This document shows positions 1 through 7,992 of a stretch of 20,007 nucleotides of DNA, piece by piece (the first letter of the stretch is position 1; every line of letters begins with the position of its first letter). Position numbers and translations under genes: made by a program. Source of the DNA: JABDGR01 sp964561455 (GTDB lineage Bacteria > Verrucomicrobiota > Verrucomicrobiia > Opitutales > JABDGR01); contig CAZLPS010000078.1 of the NCBI GenBank assembly GCA_964561455.1, positions 1 to 20,007 on the forward strand. The letters run 5' to 3'. The notes below the pieces were generated by a model that ran no database searches, had not been told where the DNA came from, and saw only the letters and a list, made by a program, of their open reading frames with translations.

Positions 1-1059
1 GAGGTCATCCCGGCGGTGGTGCGGGTGGTCATGGAAAAGCGCCCCGCGCACAGCCGACCCTGGCATTTTCCGGAGCAATGTCCCGCCTGTGGCACGAAGG
101 CGATCCGCCATGAAGGTGAAGTGGCATGGCGCTGCCCCAACGCCGCCTGCCCGCCCCAAGTCGCCCGGCGCCTCCAATTCTTCTGCACCCGCAAAGCGCT
201 GGATGTCGAGGACGTCGGCGAGATCGTGGCTGACTGCCTGACGAAAAATGGCCGCGTCCAAGACCCACTTGACCTGTTCACGCTGACGGTGGCGGAATTG
301 GGCCGCCTGAATCTTGGTGACGAGGAAAATCCCCGGGTCTTTGGTGAGAAGAACGCCACACGGGTGATCGAAGCGTTGCAGCGCGCGAAAGAATTGCCCC
401 TCTCGCGCTGGCTCTATGCCCTGGGTTTGCCCAACGTCGGCGACGTGACGGCAAAGGAAATCTCCCGGCATCATGCAGATTTCGCAGCGATCCGGGACTC
501 CATAATCCTGCGCGAAATTGTGGCATTGGGCCGCCTGGAGCAGGAACGCAAGGAGGTTTCTCCCGCATCCCGAGCCCATCCGCCCAAGGATGAGGCCGAC
601 AAGAAGAAACGCAAAGAACGCCATGAAACTTTGAAATCGCAAATTGCGGAGATTGCAGCGCGCCTGGCACCCGTGGAGGTTTCCCAGGAGGTTGGTCCGG
701 TGGTCGCCGAGAGTGTCATGGATTATTTCGCGTCCCCGGAAGGTCACACATTTTTGAAGCGACTGGCTGCTTTGGAAATAAATCCCCGAAGTGATAATAG
801 GAAATCGGCGACGGCGAACGGACCCTTGACGGGCAAAACTTTGGTGCTGACAGGCACGCTGGCCACCCTCAAACGGGAAGAGGCGGCCAAGCTCATCGAA
901 CTGGCTGGCGGGCATGTATCGGGCAGCGTGAGTAAGAAGACCCATTTCGTCGTCGCGGGCGAGGAAGCCGGCTCCAAACTCGACAAAGCCCGTGAACTCG
1001 GCGTGCCGGTTCTGGACGAAGCGGGTTTGCGGGCCTTGCTGGCCGGCGGAACGCTTTGA
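1..1059 (+). CDS. ligA: NAD-dependent DNA ligase LigA, C-terminal part (5' end outside the window)
   Basis: LigA seals nicks in duplex DNA during replication and repair, using NAD+ as adenylate donor. The reading frame is open from base 1, so this is the last 352 residues; the adenylation domain lies upstream. The first residues, 'EVIPAVVRVV', match the end of the OB fold. A four-cysteine zinc finger follows at window residues 27, 30, 45 and 50 (CPAC, then RCPNAAC). The helix-hairpin-helix region contains 'YALGLPNVGDVTAKEI' and 'EVGPVVAES'. A BRCT domain fills roughly residues 272-346 ('GKTLVLTGTL', then 'KKTHFVVAGEEAGSKLDKA'). An unusual Lys/Glu-rich insert of about 50 residues sits inside the helix-hairpin-helix region, around residues 176-222. 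Identity is firm. Nothing in the 213-base gap suggests operon linkage to the next gene. Confidence 0.97.
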   Translation, partial: EVIPAVVRVVMEKRPAHSRPWHFPEQCPACGTKAIRHEGEVAWRCPNAACPPQVARRLQFFCTRKALDVEDVGEIVADCLTKNGRVQDPLDLFTLTVAELGRLNLGDEENPRVFGEKNATRVIEALQRAKELPLSRWLYALGLPNVGDVTAKEISRHHADFAAIRDSIILREIVALGRLEQERKEVSPASRAHPPKDEADKKKRKERHETLKSQIAEIAARLAPVEVSQEVGPVVAESVMDYFASPEGHTFLKRLAALEINPRSDNRKSATANGPLTGKTLVLTGTLATLKREEAAKLIELAGGHVSGSVSKKTHFVVAGEEAGSKLDKARELGVPVLDEAGLRALLAGGTL

Positions 1060-1272
1060 GCAACCCCCTCGGCACCGTCAGTGGGCCAGGGGAGGTAATT
1101 ATTCCCGTTTCCGGCAGTATTCGGGGTGGAAAAATCTTGCTGAAGTCATAAATAGATGCATGCATTAGCCCTTGCGAAAGCATGGCTCCCCCCATGCCAA
1201 GCATTAAGTGGTTCGTGCCCCCATGCCCATCCCCTCCCGACGTCAGAACGTACACCACTATCCCTTCTTACC
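1060..1272. other. Intergenic leader between ligA and the giant pilin-like gene
   Basis: This 213-base gap must carry the ligA 3' end signal and the promoter of the next gene. It contains a 10-base palindrome, ATGCATGCAT, at 1156-1165. It also contains a small hairpin at 1180-1197 (GCATGG, six-base loop, CCATGC). The last 80 bases are strongly pyrimidine-rich and hold no Shine-Dalgarno sequence. I could not pick out a convincing -35/-10 pair or a terminator with a T tract. Confidence 0.35.
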
Positions 1273-4200
1273 ATGATCCTCCGGGAAAACCCTCCTCTTC
1301 GCCACTCCCGCCGGGCCCATCCTCGCGGCCGCCGCGGATTCGCGCTTATCGTCACCCTGAGCTTGATGACGTTGCTCCTCATCCTGGTCCTCGCCCTGAC
1401 CACGCTGGTGCGGCTGAGCCTGGGCATGGCGCAGGATAATCTGCTCAATGCGCAGGCCCGGCAAAATGCCCTGTTGGCCGCTTATATTGCTGTCGGCCAA
1501 TTACAAAAATTTGCCGGCCCGGATCAACGGGTTACCACTACTGCCGATATCGGTCGCCTGGGTGACCATAACGACGCCAGTGCTGGCGATATCATTGGCG
1601 GTGCAAATTTTCCAGTGGTCAACGGTCGCGGTGCTGCTCTCTATGGTGTTCCCGCCCCGGTTAGCCCCACCCCGATTCCCTTTGGGGCGGCCAATGGCTT
1701 TGTGACCGGGGGTACCCGGTATTGGACCGCCGTTTGGGGCCAGGGCACAAATCCGCTGGGCCTCTATACCGGCCAGTCTCAAGATTTCACCTTAGCGGTA
1801 AAAAGCTCCCCCGAGCCCATATTGCTGAATTGGTTGGTTAGTGGAGATGAAGGCACCCCGCTCAGCGGCAACTTTGTGCAAGGGGTCAAACCCGGAAATG
1901 GTGTGGTGCAATTGCCCACGGTCAGCCCAAATTTCACGTCGGATACCGCCTCCATTACCAGCAAGGGCACGCCCAACACCTTGAATTGGACTCCGGCCAC
2001 CAACGATATTGTCATCCAGCCGTCCATCGGTTCCGGTTCGACCAACCCCCAGTCGGCGGTGGTGCTGGTAGGCCCAAATTCGGGTGCCACCAACGTTGCG
2101 ACCAAGATCGTGGTAAAGACGGGCGCGGGCGGCCCACAGGCTCCTTTCTTCAGCATATTTACGCCCAACAATCTGGTGGTCGTTCCCGAAGTGAATATTA
2201 CCGAACCGGCCCAAGCCTCCCCCGGCACCGTCACCACCGGCCGTTATGCCTGGCATGTGGAAGACGAAGGGGTCAAAGCGAAATATAATCTCTCCGACCC
2301 GTATGCCGGCCAAGTTGGCGCGAGTGTATCCACCACGGGCCTTGGCGGCCAAATCCCGCGATATCGGTTTGGCACCATGCTCCGTACGGGCATTGAGCGC
2401 ATGGTCAGCATGAGCACCTATAATACTTCATCGGCCAACGATGTCAGTAGTGCGACGACCTACAACGCCAACGCCGTCGCCGCGCTCAGCAATCTCCTCG
2501 ATCCATCGCAAATGCTCCTGATTGATAAAAATCTCCAGGGTGCCTTTACGCCGTCCTTGCCCTCGGAAACGCTGCGGGTCCACTACCATGACATTACGGT
2601 TTATTCTTATGGAGTGTTGGCGGACACCCTCCGCGGCGGCTTGCGGTATGATCTCACCAGTGCATTTGAGCCCGGCGCCGCCTCCACGGCGGTCTTCAAT
2701 GACGCCGCGAATGGCTTGAATAACAAGACCATTATCCCCGCCGGGACTTCCGCGGCGTTGGCTTCCTTTTCGACCGAGCCCAATGTGGTCTCGGGCGGGT
2801 CGAACATTAATGGCGCGTCCCCAAACGCCGGCCTCACCTTGATTAATCAATCGGACGGCTCCAGTATCTTTCACGGCCCGGCGGCGCCGGACCAGACCAC
2901 TGGCTCTGCGGCCAATCCCGGGCTCAAGTGGAACGTTCTTCAATCTTATTATTCCCTCGCCTCCAAAAATGTCAGCGCCACTCCCGTAATCATGCAAGCG
3001 GGTAGCAGCACGCAGATGGCCATTTCGCCCGTCATTTTGCAGGCGCGGATTCGCATCGGCCAATATGCGGACGGAAACTTTCAGCAGTATGCCGCCATTC
3101 AACCGGTCTTTGTTTTGGCGAATCCTTACAATTTTCCGATTACCGACCCGGGTGGTGGTCTTGATTTGGGCTATCGCATTAATACGGATACCGGCTGGGA
3201 ATGGGGCTGCGCCTTCAGTGCGCGCAACAGCGACCGCAATGCCCCGCACGGCTCCGGCGTTGGCATGGTGCTCGGTTACGACAACACGCAAAACATGGGC
3301 ACGGGCAAGTTTCCCAACATTAAATTCATTGCCAACTATAACGGTAATTTCTTTTACTCCCTTTCCGCCGATTCGCCGGAGACGGACATTGGCCCAAACA
3401 ATACCCCGCTTCCCGGCTATTACGCCCTGCTGAAGAATCCGGTGAGTTTTTCGAACTTCATTTTCCCGGGCAGCGGCCGGCGCAATGACCGGTTTAGCTC
3501 GGCGTTGGACCAGGTCGCCTTCCATATCCCGCATGGAATCATCTTCCAGCCTGGCGAAGCAAAAGTCTTCAGTTTGGATGGCAGCACTGACGTGACCAGC
3601 TCAGTTGCGGTGAAATCACCGCCGTTTGTGAAGAGCAATTCGGTAAAAATTACCTCGATCGTCGGCGCCTCGCGGTCCACGAATGCCCTCATTTACATCA
3701 ACAGCAACCAAATCGTGCCCATTCTGCTCACCAACAAGCAACCGGTGTCGAATGTGGACTACTGGGCGCTCCGCGACACCGGTATCCGCTCGGCTTCGGA
3801 CGTGGTGCGGCTTAATCCGACCTTTAACAACAACGTCGCCGCTCAAAACCTCGTTTATACCGACCCCGGCACTGGCGTGAAGAAAACAGTGGCATCGTTG
3901 AGTGACATTCCCACCTATGTCACTGCGGCCACCTCCACCTGGCCGGACCCAACGTGGGGTTACATCTCCACGCCGTACAACTCCATTGCCTGCACCCTCG
4001 AGCTGCGGTACGACACCAGTGAATCAACCATTAACGCCGCTTTGAACAGTCGCATCACCGGGGCCACCAACGTCGTGTCCGCCGGCAGCGGTACGGGTGT
4101 GGCCGCCGTGGGCCAAAATGTTTTAACCACCCTGTCCAATATTGACCTTACGGGCGACGGGCTGCCCGGCCACACCCCCACCAATGGCAAGACCGCCAGC

Positions 4201-6396
4201 GTCACGCTGGACCCCGCCGCGCCCATGAATTCCCAACCGGTGGATGGTTATCGGCGCCAGTACCTCGGTTCCTCCAGCTCCCCGGCTGGATACATGCCCT
4301 GTTTCATTACCGCATTTGCCGTGGCGATTGACCTGCCGGGCCTGGTCGCGCCAAAGGGCAGTGCCGGCATAATTTTCAATCAGGACACTGGGGCTGTTTC
4401 CACGCTGGCCAGCGGCAACTTTGAACCGAGCGCGCAAGGGAACTGGCGGGTGTATTCTGATTATAATTTGCGGGCCAAGAATGCGGGTCTGCCGCCGTTT
4501 GCCAGCCTGAATACGGGTACGACCAGCCGGCAAACTTCGGACATGCCCTTTGCCACGACCTTTCTGAACTTTCCGCCCTACGGCCGGATTTTCAATCAGG
4601 GGCCCGGCAATGACGACGTCGCGGGCGTCTCCATCAATGACATCTCCTGGATCAATACGGCACTGAGCGTCACCGGAGGCTTCCAAACTGGCGCGCCTTC
4701 AACCGGCGTCAATTATAACGCCGACGGTTCCTGGGGCTACAGCATTGGTTCCACAACGGCCGCTTCCGGCCAATACTCTCCGGGTGCGCAATTTTGCGTG
4801 CTCTATAATATTCCCCAGCGCGGCACCGCCAATGCCGGTGGCACGACGGTCAACCCCAATGTCCCCGGCCAGTTAATTCCCGACGTGCCCAACATCATGT
4901 CAATCGGCCAACTGCAGCATGCCGACGTCACTGCGGACGACCTCTATGTATCGGTCAATTACCAACCTGGCAACGCCATTGGGAATTCCTATGCCTCCCT
5001 CTACGTTTCCCGTAATTCTGCCGTGCAAACTCACCCGGCGGCTCCGTGGGCGGCCAACCCCGGAGTCATGGTTACTCCGGTGGTCGGCAGCGCTGCCGCG
5101 GTGTTCTTAAAGGCCCAGGGCGGAAACGCCTACGACATCAGTTATTTGATGAATACGGCGCTCTGGGACCGTTTCTTTTTCTCCACCCTTTCGCAGACCG
5201 GGGCGACCACGACTCCCGCCAATGGCCGACTGAAATTCGCCGCTGGCTACGCCCCCAATGCCGCACAGATGGGTCTCGGTGCCACCAATACCAACGTGCT
5301 CGACCCTGCCACCGGCCAGCCCATGTTTCGCGCCTATGCGCCTGCCCGCTTCATGATGATTGATGGGGCCTTCAATATTAATTCCACCTCCGTTGAAGCG
5401 TGGAAGGCCGTGCTGTCTTCACTCCGTGGCGTGGCGTACGCCAGCACCGGCTCGGGCATCGACATTAACGGTAGCGGCAGCCAAGTTAGTTATTTTCCGC
5501 GTTCGACCACGTCGCAGGCCATGTCCACTGAGACCAATGCGGGATCGCCGGTCAACAAGCCCATCGTCGTTGGGAGCCCCACTGCCGGCAAAGATCCCGT
5601 TTCCTATGCTGGATTCCGCCAATTGACGGATAACGATATTGACATCCTCGCCGCCAAAATCGTCCAGCAAATTCACTATCGCGGTCCTTTCCTTTCCCTG
5701 GCGCAATTTGTGAATCGCCGACTCCCCAATATCGCCAACCAAACGCCTTCGATCGACCCGACATCCATCTCCGGTGTCATTCAAACGGCCATTGACATTT
5801 CCACGTCACTTTTGCCGACGCTCAATAATATTCCCGACGCCATCATGGGCAGCGGCCCCAGCGGCTTCTCCAAGAGCGTCCTTTCCTCCTCTTTGTTGCC
5901 GCCGGGCGCGGGCTCCGGTGGCCAAATTCCTACGTCCGTGTACCCGGACGGCATCAAGCAATTCAACATTCCGCCGTACCCGGAGGGCTCGGCGGATCCG
6001 TTTAGCAGCCTCGTCGGCATGCCCGGCTGGTTGACCCAGGCGGACATTCTCGAAGCGCTGGGGCCGATACTTTCCGCCCGCTCTGACACCTTCGTCATCC
6101 GGTCCTATGGTGAAGTTCTGGACCCCAAGGTTGATCAGAAAAATATCGCCCAAAACGTTGCCGACTATCCCGGGTACGTTTTAGCCCGGGCGTGGTGTGA
6201 AATGGTGGTCCAACGGGTTCCGGATTATCTTGCCACTGACGCCGCCAGCCTTAATGATCCGTCCGCCACCAGTGGATACGGCGCCCCGAACCCCAGCCGG
6301 AACTTCGCCAAGAATGTATTGTCTCCGGTTAATGCGGCCTTTGGGCGTCGCTTCCGCATCGTGGCGGTAAGATGGTTGAATCAAAACGATATCTAA
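1273..6396 (+). CDS. Giant exported pilin-like protein, Verru_Chthon cassette protein A family
   Basis: A 1707-residue protein. Residues 1-22 form a short basic leader ending 'RGRRG', followed by 'FALIVTLSLM' and a hydrophobic helix to about residue 46. This is a type III prepilin-like signal with cleavage after G22. Like PilX/GspK proteins, it lacks the Glu at mature position 5. The motif 'LQKFAGPDQRVT' after the helix, the segment 'SARSDTFVIRSYGE' and the terminal 'FGRRFRIVAVRWLNQNDI' match my memory of the Verru_Chthon cassette protein A family. The body is rich in Ser, Thr, Asn and Gly and poor in Cys, as expected for an exported or surface protein. The first in-frame ATG at 1156 would add 39 residues before the leader, so 1273 is preferred. 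The other cassette members (B, C, D) are not adjacent. Function is unknown; an export machine of the type II secretion or type IV pilus kind is inferred. Confidence 0.85.
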   Translation: MILRENPPLRHSRRAHPRGRRGFALIVTLSLMTLLLILVLALTTLVRLSLGMAQDNLLNAQARQNALLAAYIAVGQLQKFAGPDQRVTTTADIGRLGDHNDASAGDIIGGANFPVVNGRGAALYGVPAPVSPTPIPFGAANGFVTGGTRYWTAVWGQGTNPLGLYTGQSQDFTLAVKSSPEPILLNWLVSGDEGTPLSGNFVQGVKPGNGVVQLPTVSPNFTSDTASITSKGTPNTLNWTPATNDIVIQPSIGSGSTNPQSAVVLVGPNSGATNVATKIVVKTGAGGPQAPFFSIFTPNNLVVVPEVNITEPAQASPGTVTTGRYAWHVEDEGVKAKYNLSDPYAGQVGASVSTTGLGGQIPRYRFGTMLRTGIERMVSMSTYNTSSANDVSSATTYNANAVAALSNLLDPSQMLLIDKNLQGAFTPSLPSETLRVHYHDITVYSYGVLADTLRGGLRYDLTSAFEPGAASTAVFNDAANGLNNKTIIPAGTSAALASFSTEPNVVSGGSNINGASPNAGLTLINQSDGSSIFHGPAAPDQTTGSAANPGLKWNVLQSYYSLASKNVSATPVIMQAGSSTQMAISPVILQARIRIGQYADGNFQQYAAIQPVFVLANPYNFPITDPGGGLDLGYRINTDTGWEWGCAFSARNSDRNAPHGSGVGMVLGYDNTQNMGTGKFPNIKFIANYNGNFFYSLSADSPETDIGPNNTPLPGYYALLKNPVSFSNFIFPGSGRRNDRFSSALDQVAFHIPHGIIFQPGEAKVFSLDGSTDVTSSVAVKSPPFVKSNSVKITSIVGASRSTNALIYINSNQIVPILLTNKQPVSNVDYWALRDTGIRSASDVVRLNPTFNNNVAAQNLVYTDPGTGVKKTVASLSDIPTYVTAATSTWPDPTWGYISTPYNSIACTLELRYDTSESTINAALNSRITGATNVVSAGSGTGVAAVGQNVLTTLSNIDLTGDGLPGHTPTNGKTASVTLDPAAPMNSQPVDGYRRQYLGSSSSPAGYMPCFITAFAVAIDLPGLVAPKGSAGIIFNQDTGAVSTLASGNFEPSAQGNWRVYSDYNLRAKNAGLPPFASLNTGTTSRQTSDMPFATTFLNFPPYGRIFNQGPGNDDVAGVSINDISWINTALSVTGGFQTGAPSTGVNYNADGSWGYSIGSTTAASGQYSPGAQFCVLYNIPQRGTANAGGTTVNPNVPGQLIPDVPNIMSIGQLQHADVTADDLYVSVNYQPGNAIGNSYASLYVSRNSAVQTHPAAPWAANPGVMVTPVVGSAAAVFLKAQGGNAYDISYLMNTALWDRFFFSTLSQTGATTTPANGRLKFAAGYAPNAAQMGLGATNTNVLDPATGQPMFRAYAPARFMMIDGAFNINSTSVEAWKAVLSSLRGVAYASTGSGIDINGSGSQVSYFPRSTTSQAMSTETNAGSPVNKPIVVGSPTAGKDPVSYAGFRQLTDNDIDILAAKIVQQIHYRGPFLSLAQFVNRRLPNIANQTPSIDPTSISGVIQTAIDISTSLLPTLNNIPDAIMGSGPSGFSKSVLSSSLLPPGAGSGGQIPTSVYPDGIKQFNIPPYPEGSADPFSSLVGMPGWLTQADILEALGPILSARSDTFVIRSYGEVLDPKVDQKNIAQNVADYPGYVLARAWCEMVVQRVPDYLATDAASLNDPSATSGYGAPNPSRNFAKNVLSPVNAAFGRRFRIVAVRWLNQNDI

Positions 6397-6409
6397 CCCC
6401 CCCCAATTC

Positions 6410-7255
6410 ATGCGTACCCTGACCTCCCTGTTTCGCGTTGGCGCCCTCCTGGCGTTGACCTCCCTTGCCGTCCACGCCCAGCCGCCCGCCGCAACGGGTC
6501 AGGCTCCCGCTGGCTCAGGACAGCCCGCCGCCGGCCAGAATGTCACGGTCTCCTTTTATACAGTGGGTGTGGGCGCCAATGTTTCCGGCCTTTTCTACAA
6601 GGCAACCCTGGCGGCTCCGGATCCGAACACGGGATTGAGCGCCACCCAAGGCCGGGTTTCGACCAAATCTTACAGTTATGTCGGGCCCGCCACCATGGAA
6701 GTTTTTCGGGCGGACCGGACACCCGGTGCAGCCTCCAAGTACAAATCCGTCGGCAAGGCGATTTTCACCAAAAGTGGTTCCTATATTCTCTATGTCGCCA
6801 CTTCGGGCGAAAATGTCACCATTGCCGCCGCCAACCAAAGTGGCGGCTCTTTTCCGGCCGGCAGTTTCTGTTTTGTCAATGGTTCGGGCCTCGCCTTGCG
6901 CATTGACCTGTCTGACGACAACGCGACCCCCAAGCCCATCGTGAAAGCGACCAAACCGCTTCCGATCGGCGGCGCAGTGGTCATGCCCGTAACCCAATCG
7001 GTTTCCGTACATTTTTATCGCACCGATAAGAATCCTCCAGTGGATGTTTCGCATATGTCGGTGGATGCCAACAAGACCATGCGCACTACGGTGATCCTGA
7101 TGCCGGACTTGTCCATCTCGACCATTAACGACGATCCCAACGCTGCCGCTGAAGCCTCGACGTCGGGTACGGCTTCCACGCGAAGTGGCTCGGCCGGCAC
7201 GCGCGGTGGTTCGGCGTCTGGGCGCCAGCGCGGTAGCGGCGGCGGTGGCGGCTAA
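6410..7255 (+). CDS. Secreted protein of unknown function, partner of the giant pilin-like protein
   Basis: A 281-residue protein that I do not recognise. Residues 1-24 form a clear Sec signal peptide ('LLALTSLAVHA', cleavage probably after A24). A Pro/Ala/Gly/Gln-rich linker runs to about residue 43. The core, about residues 44-240, alternates short hydrophobic stretches in the manner of beta-sandwich proteins ('NVTVSFYTVGVG', 'GSYILYVATSGENVTIAA', 'SVSVHFYRT'). The last 40 residues are a low-complexity tail rich in Ser, Gly, Thr and Arg, ending in five glycines. The gene starts 13 bases after the upstream stop, so the two are probably co-transcribed; a role with that protein in the envelope is inferred only from this. 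A tract of eight Cs (6397-6404) fills most of the gap, and there is no Shine-Dalgarno sequence. Confidence 0.8.
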   Translation: MRTLTSLFRVGALLALTSLAVHAQPPAATGQAPAGSGQPAAGQNVTVSFYTVGVGANVSGLFYKATLAAPDPNTGLSATQGRVSTKSYSYVGPATMEVFRADRTPGAASKYKSVGKAIFTKSGSYILYVATSGENVTIAAANQSGGSFPAGSFCFVNGSGLALRIDLSDDNATPKPIVKATKPLPIGGAVVMPVTQSVSVHFYRTDKNPPVDVSHMSVDANKTMRTTVILMPDLSISTINDDPNAAAEASTSGTASTRSGSAGTRGGSASGRQRGSGGGGG

Positions 7256-7263
7256 TGGCCGGC

Positions 7264-7281
7264 CGCTGAAGTAATTCAGTG
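7264..7281. terminator. Small hairpin between convergent genes, possible terminator
   Basis: CGCTGAA and TTCAGTG pair over seven bases (one G-T) around a GTAA loop. It lies in the 26-base gap between the 281-residue protein gene and the end of sufT, so it could act on both strands. No T tract follows on either side, so this is tentative. Confidence 0.3.
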
Positions 7282-7839
7282 CTACTCCAAGCCGAGTTTT
7301 TCGCGGCCGGTGGGTGAAATCATGTGCGGGGTCCATGGTGGCTCCCACACGATCTCAACTTTCGCGTCTTCCACCCCCGGCAGCGTCACCAGGCGTGCGC
7401 GCGCGTCATCCGCAATGACCGGGCCCATGCCGCAGCCCGCGGCCGTGAGGGTCATTTTCACCTGGATTTTCCTCCCACCGTGGTCGCCTGCTGCGATTTG
7501 GAGGTCATAGATCAATCCCAGATCAACAATATTAATCGGAATCTCGGGATCAAAGCACAAGCGCAACGTGTCCCATACTTTCTCCTCGGAAAACTCACCG
7601 GTGTCACCGGCGGCGATCTTCCCGGCTTCGCCTTCGGCCCACTCCCGGGCCCGCGGGCCCAAAGCCTCCAAATCCTTTCCGCCAATCCGGTATAGCCCCA
7701 AGGCATCCCGCACCGTCAGAGTGCCACCGAGGGCCTGGCTGACCGTTACGGTCGCCCCTGCGCGAAGGACGACGGCATCGCCCGCCGGGATAAGGGTGGC
7801 GGGACAATCCCGCAAAAGCACGAATTCTTCATTTACCAT
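7282..7839 (-). CDS. sufT: Fe-S cluster assembly factor SufT, long form with MIP18/DUF59 domain
   Basis: SufT-type proteins act in the cytoplasm in maturing iron-sulfur proteins. The 185-residue product has an N-terminal extension characteristic of the long SufT family ('LLRDCPATLIPAGD' at about residues 8-21). The MIP18/DUF59 domain follows, with 'DPEIPINIVDLGLIYDL' at 98-113 and the conserved cysteine motif 'LTAAGCGMGP' at 131-140 (Cys136). The 'WEPPWTPHMIS' segment near the C-terminus is also typical. An in-frame ATG at 7860 would add seven residues. I prefer 7839 because the family usually begins only a few residues before the RDC motif, but this is not decided by a ribosome binding site. 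No other suf or isc gene is nearby, so the gene stands alone, convergent with the upstream pair and divergent from the next gene. Confidence 0.88.
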   Translation of the reverse strand: MVNEEFVLLRDCPATLIPAGDAVVLRAGATVTVSQALGGTLTVRDALGLYRIGGKDLEALGPRAREWAEGEAGKIAAGDTGEFSEEKVWDTLRLCFDPEIPINIVDLGLIYDLQIAAGDHGGRKIQVKMTLTAAGCGMGPVIADDARARLVTLPGVEDAKVEIVWEPPWTPHMISPTGREKLGLE

Positions 7840-7938
7840 GCTGGGAACTTTTCGCCTCATCCCGCGGTTGTCAATGGGTAAGCATCACGCCTTATTCGCG
7901 CCGGTGGCGTTCCGGGCGATTTTTTGTGCGCTTTCCGC

Positions 7939-7966
7939 TTGGCGTACCGGCGATTTCTGCTATTTT
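7939..7966 (+). promoter_or_regulatory. Candidate sigma-70-type promoter for the 451-residue protein gene
   Basis: TTGGCG (7939-7944) and TATTTT (7961-7966) are separated by 16 bases. They would start transcription about 20 bases before the ATG at 7993. Each box has four of six consensus positions, so this is a moderate match. Confidence 0.4.
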
Positions 7967-7992
7967 TGCAAACTCCCCTACTTTAACTCCCC

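Noticed and set aside
1156..1272. Upstream in-frame ATG extending the giant pilin-like protein by 39 residues
   Set aside because: The extension is Pro/Ser-rich and would place the prepilin leader far from the N-terminus. Prepilin leaders are short and basic, so the ATG at 1273 fits better.
2428..3534. 368-residue open frame on the minus strand inside the giant pilin-like gene
   Set aside because: It is antisense to a gene with clear family motifs, has Arg/Gly-rich shadow composition and no domain signs. It is explained by codon bias in the opposite frame.
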